Shown here: in pieces, positions 57,583 to 64,000 of the stretch
Numbering within the stretch: position 1 is the first letter of the stretch
Layout of the letters: the number at the start of each line of letters is the position of its first letter
DNA from: Acidimicrobiales bacterium
GTDB lineage: Bacteria > Actinomycetota > Acidimicrobiia > Acidimicrobiales > SKKL01
DNA: 64,000 nucleotides
Assembly (NCBI GenBank): GCA_034521975.1
Contig: JAXHLR010000003.1
Span: 310,001 to 374,000, forward strand
Reading direction: 5' to 3'
Notes under the pieces: generated by a model
What the model saw: the letters and a program-made list of their open reading frames with translations, nothing else
Told to the model about the DNA's origin: nothing
Database searches by the model: none
Translations under genes and position numbers: made by a program

Positions 57583-57891
57583 TCAGGCCTCTTCGGCGCG
57601 CCGGAGCACCAGCTGAGGTTCGGCGTTGCCGTCCTGGGTGGGATCGGGCTGGATGTCGAGGGCCATCTCGGACAGCTCCTCGGCGATCTCGGGAGCCACG
57701 AACAGCTTGGTTCCGTGGGTCTCGGCGACCTGATCGCCCTCGCCGGGGGCCTCGGCGAAGCCGAGGCCAAGGGTGACCTGTCCCTGCTCGGACTCGGCCG
57801 GGAACACTCGCAAGCCGTAGTTCTCGGGAAGGCCCTGTTCCTCGCGGACCTGATCGAGCGTGGCGGCGGCGGCCTGGGTGCACTGAAGCAT
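57583..57891 (-). CDS. HesB/IscA-fold protein lacking the usual cluster cysteines
   Basis: A 102-residue protein. MLQCTQAAAATLDQVREEQG and GLRVFPAESEQGQVTLGLGF and TKLFVAPEIAEEL follow the strand order of the HesB/IscA fold. The three cysteines that hold the Fe-S cluster in IscA are absent (only one Cys, near the N-terminus), so it is probably not an iron-sulfur carrier. Proteins like this are common in Actinobacteria and are sometimes labelled as adhesins. The start ATG at 57891 has gaaggg nearby. Confidence 0.6.
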   Translation of the reverse strand: MLQCTQAAAATLDQVREEQGLPENYGLRVFPAESEQGQVTLGLGFAEAPGEGDQVAETHGTKLFVAPEIAEELSEMALDIQPDPTQDGNAEPQLVLRRAEEA

Positions 57892-57981
57892 GGGACCCGT
57901 CCCTTCGTTGCGGACCTTCCACGCTAACGAGCTGTTGGCGCCTCGCAACCTCGGGTGCGGTCGCCGGTCGGCGCGGTCGGT

Positions 57982-59397
57982 TCAGTCCAGCCGCACCCGC
58001 TCGCCGTCGGACGGCACCACCGTGGTGAACCCCAGATCGGCCTCGATGTCGGCGCGCAGGGCGTCGCTGGCTGCTGGTTCGCCGTGGACCAGGTAGACGG
58101 TGTCGGGTGGCGCGTCGACCGCAGCCAACCACTCGCGCAGCTCGTGCTGATCGGCATGGACCGAGAACGCGTTGATCTCGACCACCTCTGCCCGGACCGG
58201 CACGTGGTGGCCAAGCATCTTCACCTTGCTGGCGCCGTCGGCCAGGAGCCGGCCACGGGTTCCGGGGGCCTGGAAGCCGGCGAGGATCACCGTGTTGCGG
58301 TTGTCGGGCAGCAGCCGGTGAAGATGGTGGATGACCCGCCCGCCGGTGGCCATCCCCGATGCCGACACGATGATCGACGGTGCGGTCACCTCGGCCAGCG
58401 CCTTGGATTCGTCGGGGGAGTGGACCTCGACGAGTCGTCCCGCGTCGAGCAGTTCGCTGCGTCCCGCGACCTCGGGCCGGACGTCGCTCGTGCCGTCGTC
58501 GATCGCGCTCCGGTAGACGCCGAGGGCGGCGAGCGCCATCGGGGAGTCGACATAGACCGTGAGGTCGGGCAGGACGCCGCTGGCCATGAGGTGGTGCAGC
58601 GAGTGCAGGATCACCTCGGTGCGGTCGACCGCGAACGCCGGGATGAGCACGGTGCCACCCCGGCCGACCGTGCGGGCGATGGCGTTGGCGAAGGTCTCCA
58701 GGGCGCCCACGTCGTCGTGGGAGCGGTTGCCGTAGGTCGACTCCATCACCACCACGTCGGCCGGACCTGGAGGCGCCGGTGGCCGCAGCAGCGGATGATG
58801 GCGGCGGCCGAGATCACCGGTGAACACGACCCGGCGTCCACCGTCGGCGGCGAGGCGGAGGGTGACGGTGGCCGACCCCAGGATGTGGCCGGCCGGTTGC
58901 AGGGTGAGGTGGACCCCGGGGGCGATCTCGGTCTCCTCGTCATAGGGGGTGTCCCGGAACGACCGGAGCGACTCCTGGGCGTCGGCCTCGGTGAACAGCG
59001 GCAGGGCGGGACGGTGCTTGGAGAAGCCCTTGCGGTTGGCGTAGGCCGCTTCCTCCTCCTGTAGCCGGCCGGAGTCGGGGAGCACGATCCCGGCCAGGGC
59101 CCTGGTGCCCGCCGTCGCATGGACCGGTCCGGTGAATCCCTCGCGCACCAGGGCGGGCAGGAACCCCACGTGGTCGACGTGGGCGTGGGTGATGACCACC
59201 GCATCGATGGTGCCGGGATCGACCGGGAAGGGCTCCCAGTTCCGGAGCCGGAGCCGCTTGAGACCCTGGAACATCCCGCAATCGACCAGCACCCTGGCCT
59301 CGGGGGTGTCGACGAGGAACCGGCTGCCGGTGACGGTCTCGGCTGCCCCGAGGAAGGTCAGGACGGGGACCTCCGGGCGGTCAGGGATGGTGGTCAT
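57982..59397 (-). CDS. MBL-fold beta-CASP ribonuclease-like metallohydrolase
   Basis: A 471-residue zinc nuclease of the RNA-specific beta-CASP group. Metal motifs: HAHVDHVGFLP, PAGHILGSA, FTGDLGR, and the beta-CASP motifs ESTYGNR, VSASGMATGG, SVHADQHEL, and VHGEPAASD. It resembles Ysh1/YhjK-type enzymes of bacteria (TTHA0252-like) that cut or trim RNA. Its ATG overlaps the stop of the kinase-like gene by 4 bases (ATGA), so the two are one operon, divergent from RNase Z. Confidence 0.9.
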   Translation of the reverse strand: MTTIPDRPEVPVLTFLGAAETVTGSRFLVDTPEARVLVDCGMFQGLKRLRLRNWEPFPVDPGTIDAVVITHAHVDHVGFLPALVREGFTGPVHATAGTRALAGIVLPDSGRLQEEEAAYANRKGFSKHRPALPLFTEADAQESLRSFRDTPYDEETEIAPGVHLTLQPAGHILGSATVTLRLAADGGRRVVFTGDLGRRHHPLLRPPAPPGPADVVVMESTYGNRSHDDVGALETFANAIARTVGRGGTVLIPAFAVDRTEVILHSLHHLMASGVLPDLTVYVDSPMALAALGVYRSAIDDGTSDVRPEVAGRSELLDAGRLVEVHSPDESKALAEVTAPSIIVSASGMATGGRVIHHLHRLLPDNRNTVILAGFQAPGTRGRLLADGASKVKMLGHHVPVRAEVVEINAFSVHADQHELREWLAAVDAPPDTVYLVHGEPAASDALRADIEADLGFTTVVPSDGERVRLD

Positions 59398-59999
59398 GGA
59401 TTGGCCGTTGCTCGATGGTTGGCCACGACGCTCTCCAGGATCGAGAGCCCGACGGTGATCTTGCGTAGGAACGAGGGGTTGTGCGGCACGAGGTGGAAGT
59501 GGGGATGGGGCGACCACAAGGCACGCAGGCGCTGGTCGAGCTGAACCGCTTCGGCGTCGGACTCGGTGCGGTAGCGGTTGCCGGTGGTGAAGGCCAAGCC
59601 GCCGGTGGCTGCGGTCTCGAAGAACAGCACCACGTCGTAGCGGGCGAGCTCGGCCTCGTGGGTGCTGTCCATCGCCTCGAAGAAGTCGTCGGTGCCGTCG
59701 GGCCAATAGGCGGCGCCGTCGACGGTGCCCCGGTCGCAGAGCAGCACCCGGTCGGGGAAGAGCTTGGACTGCACGTCCTCGAGGCTGCGTTGCACCTCGA
59801 AGATGGCTCGCTGCACCGACCGCTGGGCGTCGGACTCGGAGACGCGGGGGAAGCCCCCGGCGAAGAGGATGGTGGCCGACTCGGGGACGAGGACGATCTC
59901 CTCGCCGATCTCGCGACTGAACAGATCGGCCGCGGTGGTCTTGCCACCGCCGGGGCCTCCGGTGAGGACGATGCGGAGCGGGGCTGTGGTTCGGGTCAT
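59394..59999 (-). CDS. AAA_28-type ATPase / nucleotide kinase-like protein
   Basis: A 201-residue P-loop protein with Walker A LTGGPGGGKTTAADL and a CDRGTVDGAAYW motif, both as in AAA_28 proteins of the NadR-kinase/TTD14 type. It may bind a nucleotide or phosphorylate a nucleoside-like ligand. It is first in the operon with the beta-CASP nuclease, which may point to RNA or nucleotide metabolism. ATG 59999 is chosen over the frame to 60032. Confidence 0.72.
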   Translation of the reverse strand: MTRTTAPLRIVLTGGPGGGKTTAADLFSREIGEEIVLVPESATILFAGGFPRVSESDAQRSVQRAIFEVQRSLEDVQSKLFPDRVLLCDRGTVDGAAYWPDGTDDFFEAMDSTHEAELARYDVVLFFETAATGGLAFTTGNRYRTESDAEAVQLDQRLRALWSPHPHFHLVPHNPSFLRKITVGLSILESVVANHRATANP

Positions 60000-60052
60000 G
60001 GAGCCGGAGCGTCGTTCCTCGGTCGGGTGCATCGGGAGACCACCATCGAGCG

Positions 60053-60058
60053 TAGCCT
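60053..60058 (+). promoter_or_regulatory. Leaderless -10 box TAGCCT of rnz
   Basis: TAGCCT ends 6 bases before GTG 60065. Confidence 0.5.
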
Positions 60059-60064
60059 CGAAGG

Positions 60065-60973
60065 GTGACCCGTCAGCTCGTCGTGCTCGGCACCTCGGCC
60101 CAGACCCCCACCCGCGACCGCAACCACGTCGGGTTCGTGCTGCGGTGGGATGCCGACACGTTCCTGGTCGACCCCGGCGAGGGAACCCAGCGCCAGATGC
60201 TGCGGGCCGGGGTCACCACCAACCAGATCGACCACGTCTGCATCACCCACCTCCACGGCGATCACTGCCTCGGACTGCCGGGGTTCCTCGGACGGGTCTC
60301 GATGGACCGGGTGAAGCACCCGATCGAGCTGCACTACCCCATCTCGGGCGAGCCCTTCGTCGAGCGCATGCGCCACGCGGCGGTCTACGACGACCGGGGC
60401 CACATCATCGAGCGCCCGATCGCGGGCGACGGCCAGATCGCCGCCACCGACCGCTGGACCCTGTCCGCCCGGCGGTTGGACCACTCGATCGAGACCTACG
60501 GCTACCGAATCGAGGAGGCGCCGGGCCGCACGTTCCTTCCCGATCGCCTGGACGAGGCCGGGATCCACGGCCCGATGGTCGCCGAGCTCGAGCACGAGGG
60601 CCGGATCAGCGTTGGTGGCAGGACCATCACCGTCGAGGAGGTGAGCGTGCCACGGCCGGGTCAAGTGGTGGCGTTCGTGCTCGACACCCGGGTGTGCGAC
60701 GCCGCGGTCGAGCTCGCCACCGGGGCCGACCTGGTCGTGTTCGAGTCGACCTTCGTCGCCGACGAGGACCACCTGGCCGATGCCTACTTCCACCTCACCG
60801 CCCGCCAAGCGGCCACCATCGCCCGCGAGGCCGGCGCCCGCCGGCTGGTGCTCGCCCACTACTCCCAGCGCCATCCCGACGAGTCGGTCTTCCTCGCCGA
60901 GGCGTCCGAGGTGCACCCCGACGTGGTCGCCGCCCGCGACCTCGACGTCATCGCGGTGCCACCACGGGCAGGT

Positions 60974-60997
<24 letters not shown>
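60065..60997 (+). CDS. rnz: Ribonuclease Z
   Basis: A 310-residue MBL-fold tRNA 3'-endonuclease that removes 3' trailers from tRNA precursors. Motifs: LGTSAQTPTRDRN, VDPGEGTQRQM, the zinc site HLHGDHCLGLPG, the exosite region, FESTFVADEDHLADAY and HYSQRHP. Length and motifs match the short RNase Z form. It matters here because the tRNA-Ile gene lacks an encoded CCA. GTG start. The last 24 bases overlap the convergent menB. Confidence 0.93.
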
Positions 60998-61873
<876 letters not shown>

Positions 61874-61953
61874 GGCCAGATGATCCCACGGCGGCCTGGG
61901 TCGGGCCGAGCGCTGCCGTCCGCGGAGTCGCCGCCGTCCCCCGGGGGAAATGT

Positions 61954-61988
61954 CGCGGATCCGTCGCGCTCAGCGCGACGAATCCGCG
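61954..61988 (-). terminator. Terminator hairpin of the dehydrogenase-carrier protein operon
   Basis: cgcggatccgtcgcgct and agcgcgacgaatccgcg form a nearly perfect 17-bp inverted repeat with one mismatch. On the minus strand it follows the stop of the carrier protein by 22 bases and is followed by acattt, so it can end that operon before menB. Confidence 0.6.
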
Positions 61989-62009
61989 CGGTTTCGTGGC
62001 GGGCAGGGT

Positions 62010-62252
62010 TCAGGATGCGTCGGCGAGGTAGTCGATCAGACCGTCGAGATGGGCGACCTTGGGATAGTCCCGTTCGGGGACCTCGACGCCGGTCTGCTCG
62101 TGGATCGCCACCATGAGGTTGAGAAAGTCCATCGAGTCGAGGTCGAGCTCGTCCTGCAGCGGCTGGGATCCGTCGACCTCGGACAGGTCGGCCTCGGGGG
62201 CGATGCCCCGAAGACCCGTGGCGATGACGGTCCTGGCTTCGTCGTGGTTCAC
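62010..62252 (-). CDS. Acyl carrier protein-like protein, last gene of a 2-oxo acid dehydrogenase operon
   Basis: An 80-residue acyl carrier protein. The phosphopantetheine serine is in LDLDSMDFLNLM, and the helix pattern is that of ACPs. It is unusual for lying downstream of an E2 acyltransferase: its GTG start overlaps the E2 stop by 4 bases (GTGA). It probably receives an acyl group from E2 or from CoA; no ketosynthase or phosphopantetheinyl transferase is nearby. A terminator hairpin follows. Confidence 0.85.
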   Translation of the reverse strand: MNHDEARTVIATGLRGIAPEADLSEVDGSQPLQDELDLDSMDFLNLMVAIHEQTGVEVPERDYPKVAHLDGLIDYLADAS

Positions 62253-63727
62253 GGCTTCTCCCTGTGGATGAGGGTCTCCGGCTCGTGCAGGAGACGGTCG
62301 AGGGTGGCGAGGAACCTGGCCCCCTCGTGGCCGTCGGTCGCCCGATGATCGGCCGACAAGGTGGCGGTCACGACCGGGCGCACGGTGAGCATGCCACCGA
62401 CCGCCCACGGCCGGTCGCGGATCGCGCCGAACCCGACCACTGCCACCTGCGGTGGGGCGATCACCCCATAGACCGATTCGACACCCTGGTCGCCGAGGTT
62501 GGTGACGGTGATCGTCGCCTCGCCGAGATCGGTCCCGGTGATGCGGCCCGACCGGGCCCGGGCGACGATGCCACGGAGCGAGTCCATCGTCTCGTCGAGG
62601 CCGAGCGTCTCGGCGGCGGGCACGACCGGGGCGATGAGGCCTCCGCCGCGCAGGGTGACCCCCACGCCGAGGTCGACCGATTCGCGGACCTGCAACTCGT
62701 CGTCGATCCACCACCCGTTGAGGCGAGGCTGATCGGACAGGGCGACGACCACGGCCCGCAACAGCACCGCGGCGGGCAGGATCCGCTCGGTGATGGCCCG
62801 GTCGCGGTTGGTCCGCTCGAGCCAGTCGACGGTGTCGTGCAGATCGATGGTGTGGGACAGGTAGTAGTGCGGGATCTCCCGCTTCGAGCGAGCCATGAGC
62901 CGTCCCGTGGCCGCCCGCACCGTCGTGCTGCGATCACCACGCTCCCGGGGTGCGCCGGTGGGGGGCGCTTGCTCTTGCCCGGTGGCGTGCGACGGCACCG
63001 GAGGTGCCTCGGTCGTTGGCAGCTCGCCCGCCGCGGCGTCGACGTCGGTGACGGTGATCGCCCCGCCCGGGCCCGTCCCGGTGATCGTGGTCAGGTCGAC
63101 CCCCAGCTCCTCGGCCCGCCGTCGGGCGAGTGGGGAGGACCGGACCCGGTCGGTGGGCGCCGTGGGCGTGGTGGCTGCCGGGGTCGTCGTCGGGGTTGTC
63201 GTCGGGGTCGTCGCCGGGGTCGTCGCCGGGGCCACCGCATCGAGGTCCCGGCGGGTGACCGCTCCTCCCGGTCCGGTGCCGGTGACGGTGGCCAGGTCGA
63301 TGCCACGCTCCTCGGCGAGGTGGCGGACGATCGGGCTGTGCACCGTCGGTGGCCGGCCGGCCGGCTCGGGTTCCGGACCGGGTTCCGGCTCGGGCCCCTC
63401 CGGCTGCGGCTCTGGCTGCGGCTCTGGCTGCGGTTCCGGTTCGCGTGCTTCGGCGGTGGTGGGTGACTCGGTCGCCGGTGTCCCAGTCGCCGCCCCGTCG
63501 TCGATGATCGCCAGCGGGGTGCCGACCTCGACCTCGGTGCCCTCCTCCACCAGCAGCTCGGAGACGACCCCGCCGTGGAACGTCTCCACCTCGATGTCGG
63601 ACTTCTCGGTGTCGACCACCGCGACGATGTCGCCTTTGGAGACGGTGTCGCCGACGGCCACCTTCCACTCGAGCAGGGTGCCGCTGTCCATGTCCGCGCC
63701 GAGCGACGGCATCTTGAACTCAGCCAT
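62249..63727 (-). CDS. 2-oxo acid dehydrogenase E2 component (dihydrolipoyl acyltransferase) with two peripheral-subunit-binding domains
   Basis: A 492-residue acyltransferase. Residues 1-75 are a lipoyl domain with the lipoyl lysine K42 in DTEKSDIE. A Pro/Glu linker (95-122) leads to a binding domain at 130-165 ([18 protein letters not shown]-type), an Ala/Thr/Pro linker (167-192), and a second binding domain at 195-232 ([19 protein letters not shown]). The catalytic domain (about 265-492) has [16 protein letters not shown] with the active-site histidine. Most E2 proteins have one binding domain. The acyl donor (pyruvate, acetoin or branched-chain) is not fixed. Its start overlaps the E1 beta end by 8 bases. 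Confidence 0.93.
   Translation of the reverse strand: MAEFKMPSLGADMDSGTLLEWKVAVGDTVSKGDIVAVVDTEKSDIEVETFHGGVVSELLVEEGTEVEVGTPLAIIDDGAATGTPATESPTTAEAREPEPQPEPQPEPQPEGPEPEPGPEPEPAGRPPTVHSPIVRHLAEERGIDLATVTGTGPGGAVTRRDLDAVAPATTPATTPTTTPTTTPAATTPTAPTDRVRSSPLARRRAEELGVDLTTITGTGPGGAITVTDVDAAAGELPTTEAPPVPSHATGQEQAPPTGAPRERGDRSTTVRAATGRLMARSKREIPHYYLSHTIDLHDTVDWLERTNRDRAITERILPAAVLLRAVVVALSDQPRLNGWWIDDELQVRESVDLGVGVTLRGGGLIAPVVPAAETLGLDETMDSLRGIVARARSGRITGTDLGEATITVTNLGDQGVESVYGVIAPPQVAVVGFGAIRDRPWAVGGMLTVRPVVTATLSADHRATDGHEGARFLATLDRLLHEPETLIHREKP
63152..63229 (-). repeat. Tandem gtcgtcggg-type repeat encoding the second E2 linker
   Basis: About 78 bases of near-repeats encode the Ala/Thr/Pro linker between the two binding domains (ATTP units). 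Coding repeat. Confidence 0.7.
63362..63445 (-). repeat. Repeat encoding the Pro-Glu-Pro-Gln linker of E2
   Basis: About 84 bases of ggctctggct/ggttccggct-type near-repeats encode PEPQ units between the lipoyl domain and the first binding domain. Coding repeat. Confidence 0.7.
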
Positions 63728-64000
63728 CTCGGCCCACCACCTGCTTGCTCGCCGCGACGATCCCCTCCACGGTCGGGGTGGCCGCAGCTTCGAGGTGCGC
63801 GGCGTATGGCATCGGCACCTCGGCGCTGCACACCCGCCCCACAGGAGCGTCGAGCTCGTAGAAGATCTGCTCGGTGATGCGGGCGGAGATCTCCGCCGCC
63901 AGCGAGCCGGAGCGCCACCCTTCATCGATCACCACTGCACGGTGGGTGCGGGCCACCGACTCGCAGAAGGTGGCGTCATCGAGAGGGCGCAGGGTCCGCA
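63720..64000 (-). CDS. 2-oxo acid dehydrogenase E1 beta subunit, 5' partial (C-terminal part)
   Basis: The C-terminal 93 residues of a transketolase-type E1 beta subunit: [40 protein letters not shown], and [18 protein letters not shown]. The gene enters from the right edge of the window and the N-terminus is missing. It forms the thiamine-dependent decarboxylase with an E1 alpha subunit that should lie further right. It overlaps the E2 start by 8 bases. Confidence 0.9.
   Translation of the reverse strand, partial: RTLRPLDDATFCESVARTHRAVVIDEGWRSGSLAAEISARITEQIFYELDAPVGRVCSAEVPMPYAAHLEAAATPTVEGIVAASKQVVGRDG

Noticed and set aside
63152-63445. Repetitive DNA resembling a short CRISPR-like or satellite array
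   Set aside because: The repeats are in frame and encode the Pro/Ala/Thr/Glu linkers of E2; there are no spacers.

Overview
The window is high-GC DNA (about two thirds G+C or more) from an actinobacterium. It opens inside gyrB and continues gyrA, a DUF3566 membrane protein and tRNA-Ile(GAT), the order known from Mycobacterium tuberculosis near its replication origin, so dnaA and oriC probably lie just left of base 1. A maleylpyruvate-isomerase-like (mycothiol-type) enzyme, a CtpE-like P-type ATPase, a DUF222-HNH protein, MenB and a polyprenol-phosphate-mannosyltransferase-like enzyme also fit Actinobacteria. The gene mix and many start-codon-proximal TAnnnT boxes suggest, as inference, an uncultured or marine Acidimicrobiia-like lineage.

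Layout. 1-5919: gyrB-gyrA, a TadE/TadG-like pseudopilin-type protein, DUF3566 and tRNA-Ile. 5974-9015: a 46-residue membrane protein coupled to an NAD(P)-binding protein, a FliA/WhiG-type sigma factor and a maleylpyruvate-isomerase-like protein. 9065-16836: CtpE-like ATPase, a metal-type ABC ATPase without permease, HisN-like phosphatase, cytochrome P450, DUF222-HNH protein and a DUF1295 membrane enzyme. 16924-21977: an anchored beta-propeller, a DtxR regulator, a lipoprotein, a small membrane protein and IlvA. 22012-25564: phosphate and anion handling (PhoU-like, Na/Pi cotransporter, SLC13 transporter). 25595-29553: SNF2 helicase plus SWIM protein. 29622-39809: aldo/keto reductase, TetR, acyl-CoA dehydrogenase, then a livF-livG-fadD-livH-livM-livK operon that looks built to import and CoA-activate a carboxylic acid. 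39911-45420: glycosyltransferase 2, CsoR/CopA copper switch with a visible operator, a second acyl-CoA dehydrogenase and a frameshifted TetR. 45359-51379: a degenerate histidine-kinase-like protein, a GGDEF gene scar, an alkyltransferase-like/methyltransferase fusion, a membrane protein and a GH3 glycosidase. 51447-56279: Ddl, a membrane-anchored MurF-like ligase, an alpha/beta hydrolase and a PAS-GGDEF cyclase. 56385-61873: MFS transporter, HesB-like protein, beta-CASP nuclease with a kinase-like ATPase, RNase Z and MenB. 62010-64000: the end of a 2-oxo acid dehydrogenase operon (E1beta, E2 with two peripheral-subunit-binding domains, carrier protein).

There is no CRISPR array, prophage, transposase, rRNA or integron. 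No stretch over 300 bases lacks a gene; the longest gaps (about 243 bases each, before the sigma factor and before livF) hold hairpins and candidate promoters. Many genes overlap by the 4 bases ATGA or GTGA and are probably translationally coupled. A large minority of the first genes of transcription units have a TAnnnT or CAnnnT hexamer 5-8 bases before an ATG or GTG and no ribosome binding site, the signature of leaderless mRNAs.

I did not find one clearly new multi-gene system. The best candidates for something undescribed are the alkyltransferase-like/methyltransferase fusion at 47341-48228, the dehydrogenase-carrier protein operon at 62010-64000, and the hydrolase/MurF-like/Ddl cassette at 51447-54879.
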